This document shows, piece by piece, positions 34,741 to 46,064 of a stretch of 64,000 nucleotides of DNA. Below the pieces are notes generated by a model. The model saw only the letters and a list, made by a program, of their open reading frames with translations. It did not search any database and was not told the origin of the DNA. The position numbers and the translations under genes are program-made. How positions within the stretch are numbered: position 1 is the stretch's first letter; each line of letters begins with the position of its first letter. Source of the stretch: Uropetala carovei (lineage: Eukaryota; Arthropoda; Insecta; Odonata; Petaluridae); contig JAXCHB010000045.1 in assembly GCA_036926305.1 (NCBI GenBank), positions 408,001 through 472,000 of the forward strand, read 5' to 3'.

Positions 34741-35315
34741 AGTTGGGAAAGTGTACAACGTATCACAAATGTGCGCGTTTCGTGCAATGGAGTATTAGAA
34801 AGAAATTATATACCTGTACGTAAGGGAAATAGCGTTTCAAAGTTCTTTTCTTCATCATAAATAATCCATTTACTTCCTATTTAAAAGTTGTTCATGCACA
34901 CGTAAGTAAATTAAAGGTTTGTTTGTGAGATTGTTTGTGTTAGCAACAATGAAGAAGTAACCATGCTAAACATTTTCTAAGTTCAACTCGAATTAAGACC
35001 TTCTTGTTCGATTTTATCGATAACGGCTACTCCTTCTATAAAAATATATAGTTCTACAACTTTTATTTGAAAAAAGTTTGAAATGAGCAATACTTTACAA
35101 TATATGACGAAAATTTAATTTTTTGTCACTAGTAAAGTGGTATCCCTGATTTGCCTACGTCATTCATTTTTCGATTTTCAGGTTCAATTTGATTGTAAGT
35201 CCCTAATATCAAATTTCATAAAAATCCGTTCTATAGAAGCCGAGAACGAACATACGGACGGACGGACAGACCGACTATAATAGGCGCTCAGGCTGGAAGC
35301 GAAACGCGCCTAAAA
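34741..35315 (+). repeat. Family B repeat
   Basis: AGTTGGGAAAGTGTAC to GAAACGCGCCTAAAA, full-length. Begins directly after repeat E. Confidence 0.85.
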
Positions 35316-38300
35316 AGAAGAAAATATGTTCTAGATCGAATCTTTAAAAAAGAAATTTTGATGATGAGAGAAGGAAGACATTCAAGGCGAATCATATAAT
35401 AACGGGAAACGGGAATCACATTTAAAAATGGCAAAGATTAGGAGAGATAGTGAGCCATAAATAACTCTCATCAGCGTAATTTATTCAAACTTAAAAAAAA
35501 GAGACTTGAAATTCTCATTTAAAAATAAATAAAAAATAAACTTTTTATCTCTATTTTTCAACCTCACTAATTATAATCCTTCGTGATGATAAATGGAGAA
35601 TGTGATGAGTTGCATCATAAATATTCAATAATTATTGTTATTTGCTTAGTTTTTAAACCAATACATAAAAAGACAAAAATATATTTTTGAACTTTTTGAA
35701 GCAAAGAGGGCGCTGAAATGTATTCTAGATAGGTATCAATATACCTCAGACATGCATATAGCATTAGACCCACATGTTAATTCAAGTAGGGATAACAAGC
35801 TTTTGCATAAGTAAATAGAACCTAAATGTACAAATAAAGCCTTGACTTTGAATTTTTATGAGAAAAGCGATTAATACTTTTATTAAAATTACACGATGAG
35901 AAAGCGGTTCGCTTGACATTTAAATCTTTCATCGACAGTTGCTATGTATTAACGCTGTTTAATGTGAAAAAACTAAAATGAAGTAATTACTCATAGACTT
36001 AATTATAGCGATACTTGTTTCATTAAAACACATCCCGTCTGTGTATATTTCTTTTTAAACAAACATAGTTTCTTTTCATACCTAACACAAAGACTTGACA
36101 AAAAACAATTACGGAGGTATTTCCTATCAGTTTTTTTTTACGGCATAAATTTCAGAAATCGCTGTTTCGGCTTCATGTGATTGTTTTTATTCCAGATTAA
36201 CAATAATATACCTATAATCATTTATAATTAATTCCTCAAAAAATAAGCACATTGCTTGTTTTAATTGGTCTTTTGTCTGCCGCTTTCCGAATGGCTTGAT
36301 TCAACGGAATTCGTTCACAAACTGAAGCGCCGAAGTCATCTCAGATTAATCGCTGCGGTGAATTCAAAACGGCTAAAAGCAGTGATTGAGGCGTTGCCAT
36401 GGGCCTTTCTCTCGCCGAAGATGCAAAAAGGCGTGCAATTACCCTGGGGTACCTTGAGCCCTAGATCGGTGGGAAGGAGGTTGAAGGGGGTGGGGGAGGA
36501 AGTTGTCTATGGTTACGGGTTGCTAAGAGAGAGAGAGACTAAGCCCGAGGAAGAGTTGATAAGTTTGAGAGTGTTACAGTAAATATGAGCGATTGCGTTA
36601 ACGTATCTGAAGGACTTGGTACATAATTACACCTTAACCCTTACGACGTTTTTTTTAATGGACTTCCTGGTCTTTTATTCTTTTACGATTTCATCGGTTT
36701 CTGGTCATATCACTTATTACAGCCTGAAATACGATATATTATAGCGTCCCAAAATGCCGCAGGACGAGTAAATTTTTCCGTCCAATAATGTAAAGAATTC
36801 TATCGAAGCTATCTTTCACGTGCTCATTGAGAATTTTTTCGATCGCAATGGATAAGATTTACCCAAAACTGTAATTTTCAGAAAATAAAGACCGCGATGA
36901 TTCCTTTTGGAGTTAAAAAAAACCACATATAACAACTATTTTACGTGCCCGTAGTAGCGTTTAATATATTAATCTTACGAGTAATTAGGTGAACCATGAA
37001 TAATTTAAAATCAGAATTTATTCTGGCAATTTTATTTATAGCAGAAGTAATTTGATGCTAAATCTCCAGGAAGTCGTCGTTTAAACTTTATATTTTTTTA
37101 AGAGTAAAACTCAAACGTATTTACAAAAAAATATGCACACCTATGGTAATTTTTCGCAAGTTTATTCCCATATTATGGCTGGTTTAATCCTTTCGGACTA
37201 ATGTTTTTCTCGCTTGCTGTCTCTTTTTCCCTCTCTCTCTTCGGTACTTCAAATTTTTTTTCGTGCATTCTAATTAAAACGTTACAATAACAAGACTCTG
37301 CTAGTCAAAAGTCGTTAAACATCATTACGGCGTTGGCTGTGAAAGAAACGAGTGTTGCCCAGGAATGGGAAATAACAACTTGGAACTGACTCGTCCTTAT
37401 TATGGCATTCCGGGCTTAATCCAGAGGCTCATTTATCGCGAAAATGAACCGAAAATCGTGATGACGTCATTAAGAGAGCAGCGCCAAGAGTGAATTGCGC
37501 GCTCAGCGGCTGAAAAACAGACGCCCGAAACTACGCGTAATCGTCTCCCATGCCGCGTAAATTTCGCAGCGCCCGGAGATTAACCGAAATTGCAATCTGC
37601 TGCACCGGCCCCATCGCGGCGGAAGAATTTCGCCCTCCGAACACACCTTGCGTCCACTTTCAGCTCGTTATCAGCAGGATATCGCATCATGGCGGGATTG
37701 CATCATAAACTGGAGAGAACTTCTAGCACCGTCTTCGGCTTTTGTCCCATATTGCCCCGCGTCTGGTGCTCTGCTTTATTTTCCAAGACCAAGGATAACA
37801 TGTCATGGCTTTGTCTTATGGCGAAAATTATTTGATGATGGGAGACGAAGGGATTTCAGCAAAATGGTATTTTACTAAGGATTTCGAAATGCAGCTTAGC
37901 ATTCTCTTTGTGCATAGCTCCAATAGCTATAAACTGCTAGATACCCTTGCTAAAGTAAGAGGTGAAGACAGGTTTTCTTTAAAATATTCGGGGAAAACCA
38001 TTACTATACCTTTCCAAGCAAGATTCGGTGGCTTGGCTACAACACCATTTCAAAATTTGAATTTTACAATTTAGAAGCCTCCTAGTGGAAAATATATAAA
38101 AACAGAATCATTTTAAAATTCATAGATTAATAATAGATAGCGAAGTAGAAAAACGGAGAAGCTCACATTTCCTCACCAAGAGCTATCTAATTTTTTTAAA
38201 ATTCAAATATCTCATAAAACAAAGAAAAACTTGGCTGACCACAGACGGACAAACTGAGTGATCACATAAGCACGTTCTTTTTCTTTTAAGACAAGGTGCT

Positions 38301-38516
38301 AAAAGAGTTGTAAAAAACAGAAGCGAATTTAAACCACCGGGCTGTCGCTCGAAAAGAGTAGTATTTACCTGTAAGAGATGCTAAAAAGTTTTAGAACCGA
38401 TCGCACATAATAATGACTAAAATGTTAGGGAAGAATTGCAGAGCAAATTCCGTACATAAGGCACTTCTTTTTCACCAACTGCTTTCTTTTCATCGGGTGA
38501 CTTCCCTGCAGATTAT
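35316..38516. other. No gene recognised; CpG-rich block at 37440-37760
   Basis: Mostly unique AT-rich DNA. The 37.44-37.76 kb block is CpG-rich with overlapping short frames and could be a promoter or exon, but no domain or matching splice pair is visible. Confidence 0.35.
36265..36582 (+). other. Unrecognised open frame of 105 codons
   Basis: Lys/Arg-rich in the first half (HKLKRRSHLRLIAAV), GC-richer than its flanks, no clear splice signals. It could be an orphan exon or chance. I do not recognise it. Confidence 0.2.
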
Positions 38517-38524
38517 CCTAGATT

Positions 38525-38790
38525 AGGCGCGCAACCAGAAAGGGAGGGGGAGCTGACGGGTTCAGCCCTTCCACCAAAAACGCTAAATTTTCCGACTTAA
38601 GAAACTTAAAATCTAAGAGTTTCTATTAACCAGATACGTAGGTACTCAGGAGGAGCCTCTGCTCCTGTCTGTAGTTGAGGGGGACCTCAATTTTCCCAAA
38701 TGTTTGGTGGAATATTTTTTGTAAGAATTGACCCCCCCCCCCCCCCCCCTCCACCCCCACCCCAAGAGAAAATCCTGGGTGCGCGCCTGC
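38525..38790. mobile_element. hAT-like MITE
   Basis: AGGCGCGCAACCAG at the left, CTGGGTGCGCGCCTGC at the right. Flanks CCTAGATT (38517-38524) and CCTAGTTT (38791-38798), 7 of 8. Contains a C-run at about 38731-38749. Confidence 0.7.
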
Positions 38791-39736
38791 CCTAGTTTCA
38801 CAAAATTTTTCCCATGCGTAGCTCTTGTATAGACAAACCTACCTTTAAAATATGGCTTCACCGAGTTCACGGGGGTATTTTCAGCGCAGGTGGGCGGACG
38901 GAATGACAGACATACCGAATACATATGCGATTTTTCAAAGGAAAAAAAACCCTTAAATAATTCGAATCCATTACAGATAAATCATCGCTGAAGACGGCTG
39001 CATTGCAGTCGGAATGAAAATATGGTTTCCCCAAGCTTTTTATAGCAATCTGATTCCAGCCATGCGGTGAGATGGTTGTCTGTTTTTTGCGTAAATTAGG
39101 TTGTTAATTATTTTTATTGTTTATTTTTTATCGCATATGTTATATATGCTGCTTTTCCAATGGCAGATCTTTTGATTTGTATTTAGAATTTCATTATAGT
39201 CGAACGTCAATCCTTTATTCTCTGTAAACGACGTATTCACACTCTTGTCGCATTTTATTCGTCATAATTCGTATTCGGGAAAATTCCGATCAGAAAAATA
39301 TTTTCACTTCACTTCGGCAGCTTTTGGCTGAACATTAATAGATCACTTAGAAGTTGCATTTGTCAATGAGGTTTTCCGATACGTATGGCAAAACTTGCAT
39401 AAATTGACATATTGCAAAAATGTAAACGCATTTACACAAAATGAATACGTGAGACTTTGTACGTCTACCCCAGAGCTCGACAAATTCCGATTGCCAGGTC
39501 GCCATGGCGCCTAGAAATTTAGTCGCGGCGCCTAGAATTTCGGAAACTGTTAATGTAAATTACTGGCTGTTTTTTGAAAATCTCGGTTCAACAGTCACTA
39601 CGTTACCAAACTGCTCATGACAACTAGCGAATAGCCCGACTACCAAAATGCGCAAATAGTTTAGCCTTTGGACAAAGGACGCTGTTCCTTATTCGCATGT
39701 ATACGTGTGTGGTATTGTTCATTAGCGTGTTTAAAT

Positions 39737-41410
39737 CAGGGCATCGAACCGGAACCGAACCGAAAACCCGAACCGAAAAAAACCGACATTTTTGGACAGA
39801 GTGGAACCGAACCCGAACCGAAAAAACTAAATGTGTTGAACCTGAACCGAAACAGAAAACCGATATTTATTTCGGTTCGCATAACAGCTAAAGGCGGAAT
39901 TTCCAACCGCACAGTAACCTTCCATGATGAAATGGTCATCGCCTCCCTAACGCTGCCATACCCTGTCACCATGGCGTCCAAACTCCAACCAAGTTCACTA
40001 ATCCTAAAGTCCTTTGGTTCGCTCCACGATTATTGAAGGATTGTTGCACGTTTGTTCCTTGTGCGTATTTCTGCATTAGTTGCCCTTTGTTAGAGGTTAG
40101 TAATTTTAAATAGGTATGTATTGTAAACTCGAAAAATTCAATTTTATATTGGATGTTAATCGTTACTGAAAATAGGAATAAAAAATGTATGTATATTTGT
40201 TATTTCCATCAAAATATTTAGCTTATCGGTATGAATAACGAAGTGTTGCCAGCATTAAGGAACAGATAAATCATTTTCTATATATGTACTTTAATTTTAA
40301 GAGAATATTTGGTATAGTGAGAATTTAATTCAATGTAATTCATTGTTGTGGCTTTTATGCAACTAGTTACGTATTTGATAATGATATCATTGAAATCAAA
40401 ACAAAGTTTCAGCCGTCAAATTTCTGTTTTAAGTGCTATTTTCAAGAATCTATCAGTTATCCTGCTGCTTTTAAGTTAAGTGTCAATTAATGTTTTCTTT
40501 GTGTGTTTGCAAAATTCCGTCATAGTAAATTTGTATCATGTTAATAAACATTTCTCAGCCTTTCTGGATTCTCGGACCCTCATTTTCCGCGGGCTTCTTT
40601 CTCATAAAAATTTTATGCATTTTTTCATCCATTTACGTGATCTTTGAATGAAAAAATAAAGCCGTGCATTTACAGTTTTCATAATATGAGCAGTGCACGT
40701 GATCTACAAATTATTAATGAAAATAACTTAATGTATTATTCAACTTATTGACACTATTGAGACAACGCGGCTTCCTATTTTTCCGCACGATTTGTGATTT
40801 AAAATATTAATAATTCATTATTAGGCATTCCAGCTTTAGCGCATATTAGCTTCGGTCTGTCCGTTCTTCTATCCTAATGCAATTCTTTTCCTCGTAGAAA
40901 TTCAGCGGATTTTAATGAAATTTAGGGCTAAAGACTAAGCACAGTAAATTAGAAAAAGAGATGAATGGTTGAATAACATAATAAGTTTAGAACACCTACT
41001 CTATCGCAGGAAACGTGCTTCTTTGTAATTCACCTTACACTTTCCTAACCTGTTCAAATCATTTACGACGCGTGTATGGTTTGTACTTATTCAATTCTAA
41101 ATACATCTTAAATAAATAAAATACACTAAATATTTACATTTGAACAATTTGTTTTCGTGTTTTAATATCAGTTTTTTAATATCTCTGTTGTTATAGTGAA
41201 GATGTATTTGATTTAATTATAAAATTATCTAAATTAATAAATCAGTTATTGAAAGTTTCCTAAAAATATTTTAAGTTCGGAGCGAAAAAACCCGGTTCGA
41301 ACCGGTTCACTGATGACTGCCGGAGCGAAACCGGAGCCGAACCGAAATTTTGTGTTTTGAGTGAACAGGAACGGAAACCGGAGCGAAAAAAATTACGGTT
41401 CGATGCCCTG
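39737..41410. mobile_element. hAT element with GAACCG sub-terminal arrays
   Basis: Exact 8-bp duplication GTTTAAAT (39729-39736 and 41411-41418). Ends CAGGGCATCGAACC and GGTTCGATGCCCTG. Both ends carry dense GAACCGAAA-type repeats, which produce the spurious Arg/Pro/Glu-rich frames at 39668-40036. The 1.67-kb body has no transposase and holds a decayed family B copy. Confidence 0.92.
40835..41055 (-). repeat. Family B remnant within a hAT element
   Basis: Diverged and deleted: GGTCTGTCCGTTC, CAGCGGATTTTAATGAAATTT, CACTTTCCTAACCTG in the order of an inverted family B copy. Confidence 0.55.
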
Positions 41411-41640
41411 GTTTAAATTATTAGGCCCAGTATTGTGTTTCACTTAAAATAGTCTGTTTTTGCAGTTTTTCTGTCTGTTAGATACCGTAAGAATGAACCG
41501 CGCGGGAAAAAACATAAAAGAACACTCAAAAAGCAAGCGTGACTAACAAACAAAACGAAAGTTCACGTAAGGAATAATGGAAATATCTGTAGTCTAGCTT
41601 ATTTGTTGTTTGTCATGGGAATATTATTTCGTATAACGTC

Positions 41641-41700
41641 ACCTTCCACTATTGCAGGGAATGAAATAAAATGTAATTCATACCCGCAATAGTGGAAGGT
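41641..41700. repeat. 60-bp hairpin
   Basis: Arms ACCTTCCACTATTGC (41641-41655) and GCAATAGTGGAAGGT (41686-41700) are perfectly complementary over 15 bp, and pairing continues inward with mismatches. Confidence 0.75.
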
Positions 41701-41979
41701 TTAAGTTTGTTGTTAGTCGTTGCAGTATAAATCCCCAGAAGGCAAACAATTTGTGCGGCTCCTAAGTTTTTGAGCTGGCTCCTGGTTCCAACGAAAATTT
41801 GCCGTGTCTTGAGTTACGCATTTGTGAACTGTCAAATAATTGTGATTTAAAGTTAGACCGTCCACAAGCTTGAGCGAATAGGGGCGACTGCCCTGGGTCC
41901 CACCGCACCGATATTGTTGCAAGCAGAGTCAAAATTTAATTTGGCGGTTATTGATAACGGATACGCCTTAGGCTTAGGA

Positions 41980-42016
41980 TACAATACTTTCTCGATGCTT
42001 CGCATGAGAAAGTAAA
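41980..42016 (-). repeat. Family A left-end fragment
   Basis: ACAATACTTTCTCGATGCTTC and GAGAAAGTAAAAG only, inverted. A right-end fragment of the same family follows at about 42237-42290. Confidence 0.55.
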
Positions 42017-42291
42017 AGGAGGATTTTAAAATCTTCGACTCTTTTCCAGCGATAATTATTACCAGATTAAAAATTTATTTTGGATTGAAAAAATTGTGTT
42101 TGAAGGTTTTAGGCCTATCACGCAAACTGTTCCTTTTTAAAAGTGATAAGAATGAAATTAGGCTGAAAGCGACCTCAAAATTTAAAAAATAATTATATCC
42201 TTATATGCCAACAGAATTATCTTTGACCCCTAAAAAAATCGGCACAACATACTTTGCACAAACTTTCTTAAATACTAATGCGTCGTTTAGT

Positions 42292-42962
42292 TTTTACTTT
42301 CTCATATACGAAGTATATTGTTATCGCGAAAAAAGTAGACCTCGAGATTTTTACGGAAATATACGTTTTAGATGTCGCTGAATCCGAAAAAGTGGTTTTC
42401 GCAATGCCGTCTGTCTGTTACTGGCTCTGGAGCCTAAACGGTAGAGGTAAAATGAATGAAATCTCGTACTTAGGCATTTTATCATACTGAGCGGAGTATA
42501 TGAAGAAATGGTTGACATTGCTGAATAATTAAGGGAAGTTCTACGCATTTTTAACAACAATATGATTTTTTCAAAAACAGCTTTAACGATTGTGATCAAA
42601 TTTCGTACCGTTACTGGAGTTTACGTCTTCGATAATACTGTAGAGTTCATATTTCTCAAAAAGATGAATATAAGGCTAAGTTATTCTAGGCAACTTTAGC
42701 AATAATATGGTTTTCTCAAAAACGGCTCTAACGATTTTGATAAAATTTCATACAGTTACTTGAGTATACGTCTACAATAATACTACATATTTCATTTTTC
42801 TCGATGAATGAATATAAGGCTAGTTTATTCTTGGGCAAGTTTAACAGAAATTGGATTTTCTGGAAAGAGGCTGATACGATTTTCATTTTCTAAAGATTAC
42901 TAAACGACGTACCTATTAGTATATGAGAAAGTTTGTACAGTGTATGTTGTATCGATTTTTTT
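42292..42962 (+). repeat. Family A repeat
   Basis: Complete copy. Directly followed by repeat E at 42965. Confidence 0.87.
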
Positions 42963-42964
42963 TA

Positions 42965-43270
42965 CTGCCTTCGCCTGTCGATATATGTAACAAAAGAGAG
43001 AGGGTTGGGTGGGACAGTTCTTCTCTCGAAACTGAATTCCGCTCTAAATTTGGGTAATTTTTCACCTGCGACCATTCGATGGGAATTGGCAGGAGATTCC
43101 CGAGAGGGCGTTTTCTTCAGTTCGGACCGCTGTAGTTCGATCGATAGCCATAAACTAATTCTCACACCTTCTCTCCCTATCTATCTCCCTATCTATCTTT
43201 CTATCTATCTCTCTGTCTATCTCTCTATCTATCTCTCTGTCTATCTCTCTATCTATCTTTCTTTCATATA
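42965..43270 (+). repeat. Repeat E plus (CTAT)n microsatellite
   Basis: Partner of 34486-34735. From 43172 it runs into CTAT/CTGTCTAT simple repeats to 43265. Confidence 0.7.
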
Positions 43271-43329
43271 TGTTACTAGTAATGTGTGCTTGCATCCTGC
43301 AAGCATTTTTAAATGTTAGCATTTTTACA

Positions 43330-44181
43330 ATCTAGATTTATTCCCAATTGTTTACGTACAAAATCATATAACCGTGTCAAATTTCAACTTTGTAGCTCAT
43401 TTAGAAGTGCATTATAATTTTATTCGTTGCATAGGACAATTATGTGGCAATACAGTCGCTAAGATTTCGAATTTTCATGATATCGGATTTCTTCTTTCTG
43501 TTTTAACTAAAAACCCATAATTCTGCAAAATTTCATGTTTGTATCTCATTAAGAATTGCCGTATTATTTTCACACTGGTATGGGTCATAAATAGGGCAAA
43601 ACCGCCCTTAAAATTTGGAATTTTCGCAGTTTTATTTTATCTTCGGTTGCAATAAAATTTTTATAACCAGGCCAAATTTCAAGTCTCAACGTCATATGGA
43701 GCTGCCTCATAATTTTTGTTCTCGTATGGAGCAATACTGGGGCAAAAGAGCCCCAAAAATGGGGATTATATCAATATCGGATTTCCTTCATTAGGCATGG
43801 TTTAACATTAATGGCATTAAAATATAAACCTCTGATTCCCATGCTGAGGAAAAATGGAAAGCAATCAAAAGTGCCAATCGAACCGAAAATTGGATTTTTT
43901 TAAATATTATTACGCATATCAGCGAATCAGCGTATTGCGAAATGCATTTATGCATAAGGATAATGCTATAAAAAAAGAGGCGTTTCTAGACGGATAAAGA
44001 TCAAGGGTATTAAAAAATTGCATGCACAATGAAACCTCAATTATTCATATTAATTAAGACATTAAAACAATATTTATGGATCGGTTTAATAACGAACCTG
44101 CGCACGGACGGACAGACGGCCGGGCGGACAGACCGACGAAAGTAGGCGCTCACGCTGTAAGCGAAACGCGCCTAAAAACTC
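43330..44181 (+). repeat. Family B variant with tandem interior
   Basis: The right end is clearly family B (GGACGGACAGACGG, GGCGCTCACGCTGTAAGC, GAAACGCGCCTAAAA). The interior differs: three diverged units of about 150 bp containing CAAATTTCAA and CTCAT blocks (near 43378, 43530 and 43673). The Transib element lies 70 bp further on. Confidence 0.55.
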
Positions 44182-44250
44182 AAGAAACTTTTTTTAAAAT
44201 TACTTTTCTCAGGTGTCTAGAAGCAATTTTCGACGAATTACCGCTGAAGG

Positions 44251-44294
44251 CGGCGCACAGTGGTCGATTTTATCATTTTCACGGGACAAAACCA
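44251..44294 (+). repeat. Transib left end: target duplication plus RSS-like terminus
   Basis: CGGCG, then heptamer CACAGTG (identical to the V(D)J consensus heptamer), 23 bp, then ACAAAACCA, close to the consensus nonamer ACAAAAACC. Confidence 0.85.
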
Positions 44295-44528
44295 CAGATA
44301 TCGAATGTTTTAAAACTAACTAAAATCGCTATGGATACAATGTATGTAAACCAATGCATCATGCCCTTATTAAAAAAATCACGGTAAAGACGCATATAGC
44401 ATTTGACAACGACGCACATTTGCAAGATGTAATCAGTTGGCGCCGTTTTTGATTTAGTCTAGCACGAGAGTGTGCGCTAAGTGGTCGAATATTGCATTAT
44501 ATCGTTAAGACGAAGGTGACTTGTGAAC

Positions 44529-45243
44529 ATGGAAAATGAAGCTGCAGGTATGTATTTTACGATTATTGATTCAAATAAGTGCTCAATTCTATACTTTTTG
44601 TCACAGAGAGGGTAGATTTTCTTTTAAAGTAATAACAAAAAAGTTAGTGAAATAGGAATTTTAACGAGATTTATAAAAAAAGTTTTACGAAGTTTCATTG
44701 ATAATAGTAATTATATCAATTTACTAGTCTATAAGCTAGAATATTATAGCTATTTCAGCTGCAGCCACCTGCATCTGTAAAAAATATATATCATTTAAAG
44801 AAGGGCGGCTCGCCATTACTCGAAGGGAGCTGTATGAATTTTTGCTAGAGGAAGACATCACAATGCAAACGACGTCTCCTCAGTGCAGGGAACATTTGTT
44901 CCATTATATTACATCGAAGTGGACGTTAGATAGCTGTGCCGAAAGCATCAGGGAAACTATTTCTGATAATATAAAACAGTTTGCTTGTAATCTTTATTCG
45001 CGGTGGAAATTGTGTCACCGTAGTGCGACAAGATTTATTGAAAGATATTCCACGTGGCTGGACGAGGAATTCACCCTACCAAATGATAACGATTCATACC
45101 AAATAGGATCGTCAATCAAATTTGGTGGTCGTCCCACTGCAGGCAGTGTGAAAAGTAAGAGAAGGAAAGTCGGAACCTTAATGCAGTCCCGAAGTCCGCA
45201 GGAGCTCTCATTCGCAGCACAAATGAGCTTTAGATCTGCATGA
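44529..45243 (+). pseudogene. Transib transposase, N-terminal part (two exons)
   Basis: Exon 1 44529-44547 (MENEAA, donor GTATGT) joins exon 2 44759-45243 (acceptor TATTTCAG) in phase to give 167 codons. Exon 2 carries EGRLAITRRELYEFLLEED and, near its end, GGRP followed by S-x-K-S-K-R-R-K, a layout I associate with Transib-type proteins of invertebrates. The TGA at 45241 falls where the deleted catalytic region should begin, so the product has no DDE core. Some codons before 44842 are seen only when the intron is modelled. It may still be expressed as a truncated DNA-binding protein, but no evidence here shows that. Confidence 0.7.
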
Positions 45244-45257
45244 GAACGAGACGTTGC

Positions 45258-45467
45258 AGAATTATATTATCAGAAGAAGTGCAGGATGCGAGACACAAAG
45301 ACTGTAGGAGTTTCAGGGAGCATAACACTCGGAAAACGTCAAGGCAAGCCACAAACTAAGACCTCTTACACATGCTGTTAATTTCTTCCGATCCAGTTAT
45401 ATCCAGCGTTAGGGAGCTACCAAGAAAGTGCAGTGAGGCGCTATGTGATGTGGTTTTATTTTTGTAG
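45258..45467 (+). pseudogene. Transib transposase, C-terminal part (broken)
   Basis: A different frame from the N-terminal piece. It reads ILSEEVQDARHKDCRSFRE, then DLLHMLLISSDPVISS, the motif I recognise from the C-terminal end of Transib transposases. An in-frame TAA at 45357-45359 interrupts it and a stop ends it at 45465. It directly follows the N-terminal piece, which locates the internal deletion junction at about 45240-45260. Confidence 0.7.
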
Positions 45468-46020
45468 AAAACTCCCGAAGTATCTTGTGGGAACAACATT
45501 ATTACAGAGGACAATTCCGATACAGACAGCTAGTAAACTTCTCTTGTAAATTTTTTACAAAATGCAATAATTTTATCTTTTTGTAATATCTACATTACTT
45601 TCATTCTCATTTACGACAGTTGATATTATTTTATGAATTAATGAGCTTAGTAACATAATAAGAAAGCAAAGCAAAAATATACTCTCCAATTCTTATTGAA
45701 ATTACCGTTTTAACGTTATGTTATTATGAATGTGATTGTCTTATAGCTTATTTGTATTTGAAATTGATATTATTTTGTAAAAGAATGTGCTTACAATTAG
45801 TAACATAATAGTTGAGGAGTTTTAGCAAAAATATTTTCTCCAATTGTAAATTAAATTACGGCTTACCTTTATTTCAGCAATTTTTTATTTATTTTTTTGT
45901 TTTTTAATAATTGTTTAACAATAATTTTTAGTTAATCTGACATTTAAAACTCAAAATTATTTATAACCGAATGAAAGTGATTCAAATCTCAACCAATGAT
46001 CATCTTATTTCAATGGAAAT
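45468..46020. other. Transib 3' non-coding region
   Basis: AT-rich, no open frame of note. It contains two diverged direct repeats (around 45650-45690 and 45790-45850, each with GTAACATAATA and TATACTCTCCAAT-like text). Confidence 0.4.
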
Positions 46021-46064
46021 TAGTTTTGTCCCTTCAAAGTGGATAAATCGACCACCGTGCGGCG
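46021..46064 (-). repeat. Transib right end: RSS-like terminus plus target duplication
   Basis: Read on the minus strand from 46059: CACGGTG (one change from the left heptamer), 23 bp, ACAAAACTA. CGGCG follows at 46060-46064. About 29 of 37 positions match the left terminus. Confidence 0.85.

Larger units (their letters stand above)
44256..46059 (+). mobile_element. Transib DNA transposon (RAG1 superfamily), internally deleted
   Basis: Flanked by an exact 5-bp GC-rich target duplication CGGCG (44251-44255 and 46060-46064). The termini are inverted repeats of about 37 bp: CACAGTGGTCGATTT on the left and CACGGTGGTCGATTT read inward from the right. In both, a 23-bp spacer separates the heptamer from a nonamer-like block (ACAAAACCA left, ACAAAACTA right). 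Transib elements are known for 5-bp GC-rich target duplications and for ends resembling the 23-spacer recombination signal used by RAG1, whose core descends from this superfamily. Inside are an N-terminal coding piece (44529-45243) and a C-terminal transposase piece (45258-45467). The catalytic middle is gone, so the 1.8-kb copy is non-autonomous. Confidence 0.88.

Noticed and set aside
39668..40036. 122-codon frame rich in Asn, Arg, Pro and Glu
   Set aside because: Produced by the GAACCG arrays of the hAT element starting at 39737. Other frames of the same array look equally open.
44256..46059. Recombination signals of an immune-receptor locus
   Set aside because: The two signals are inverted ends of one element with a CGGCG duplication and transposase pieces between them, in invertebrate-type DNA.
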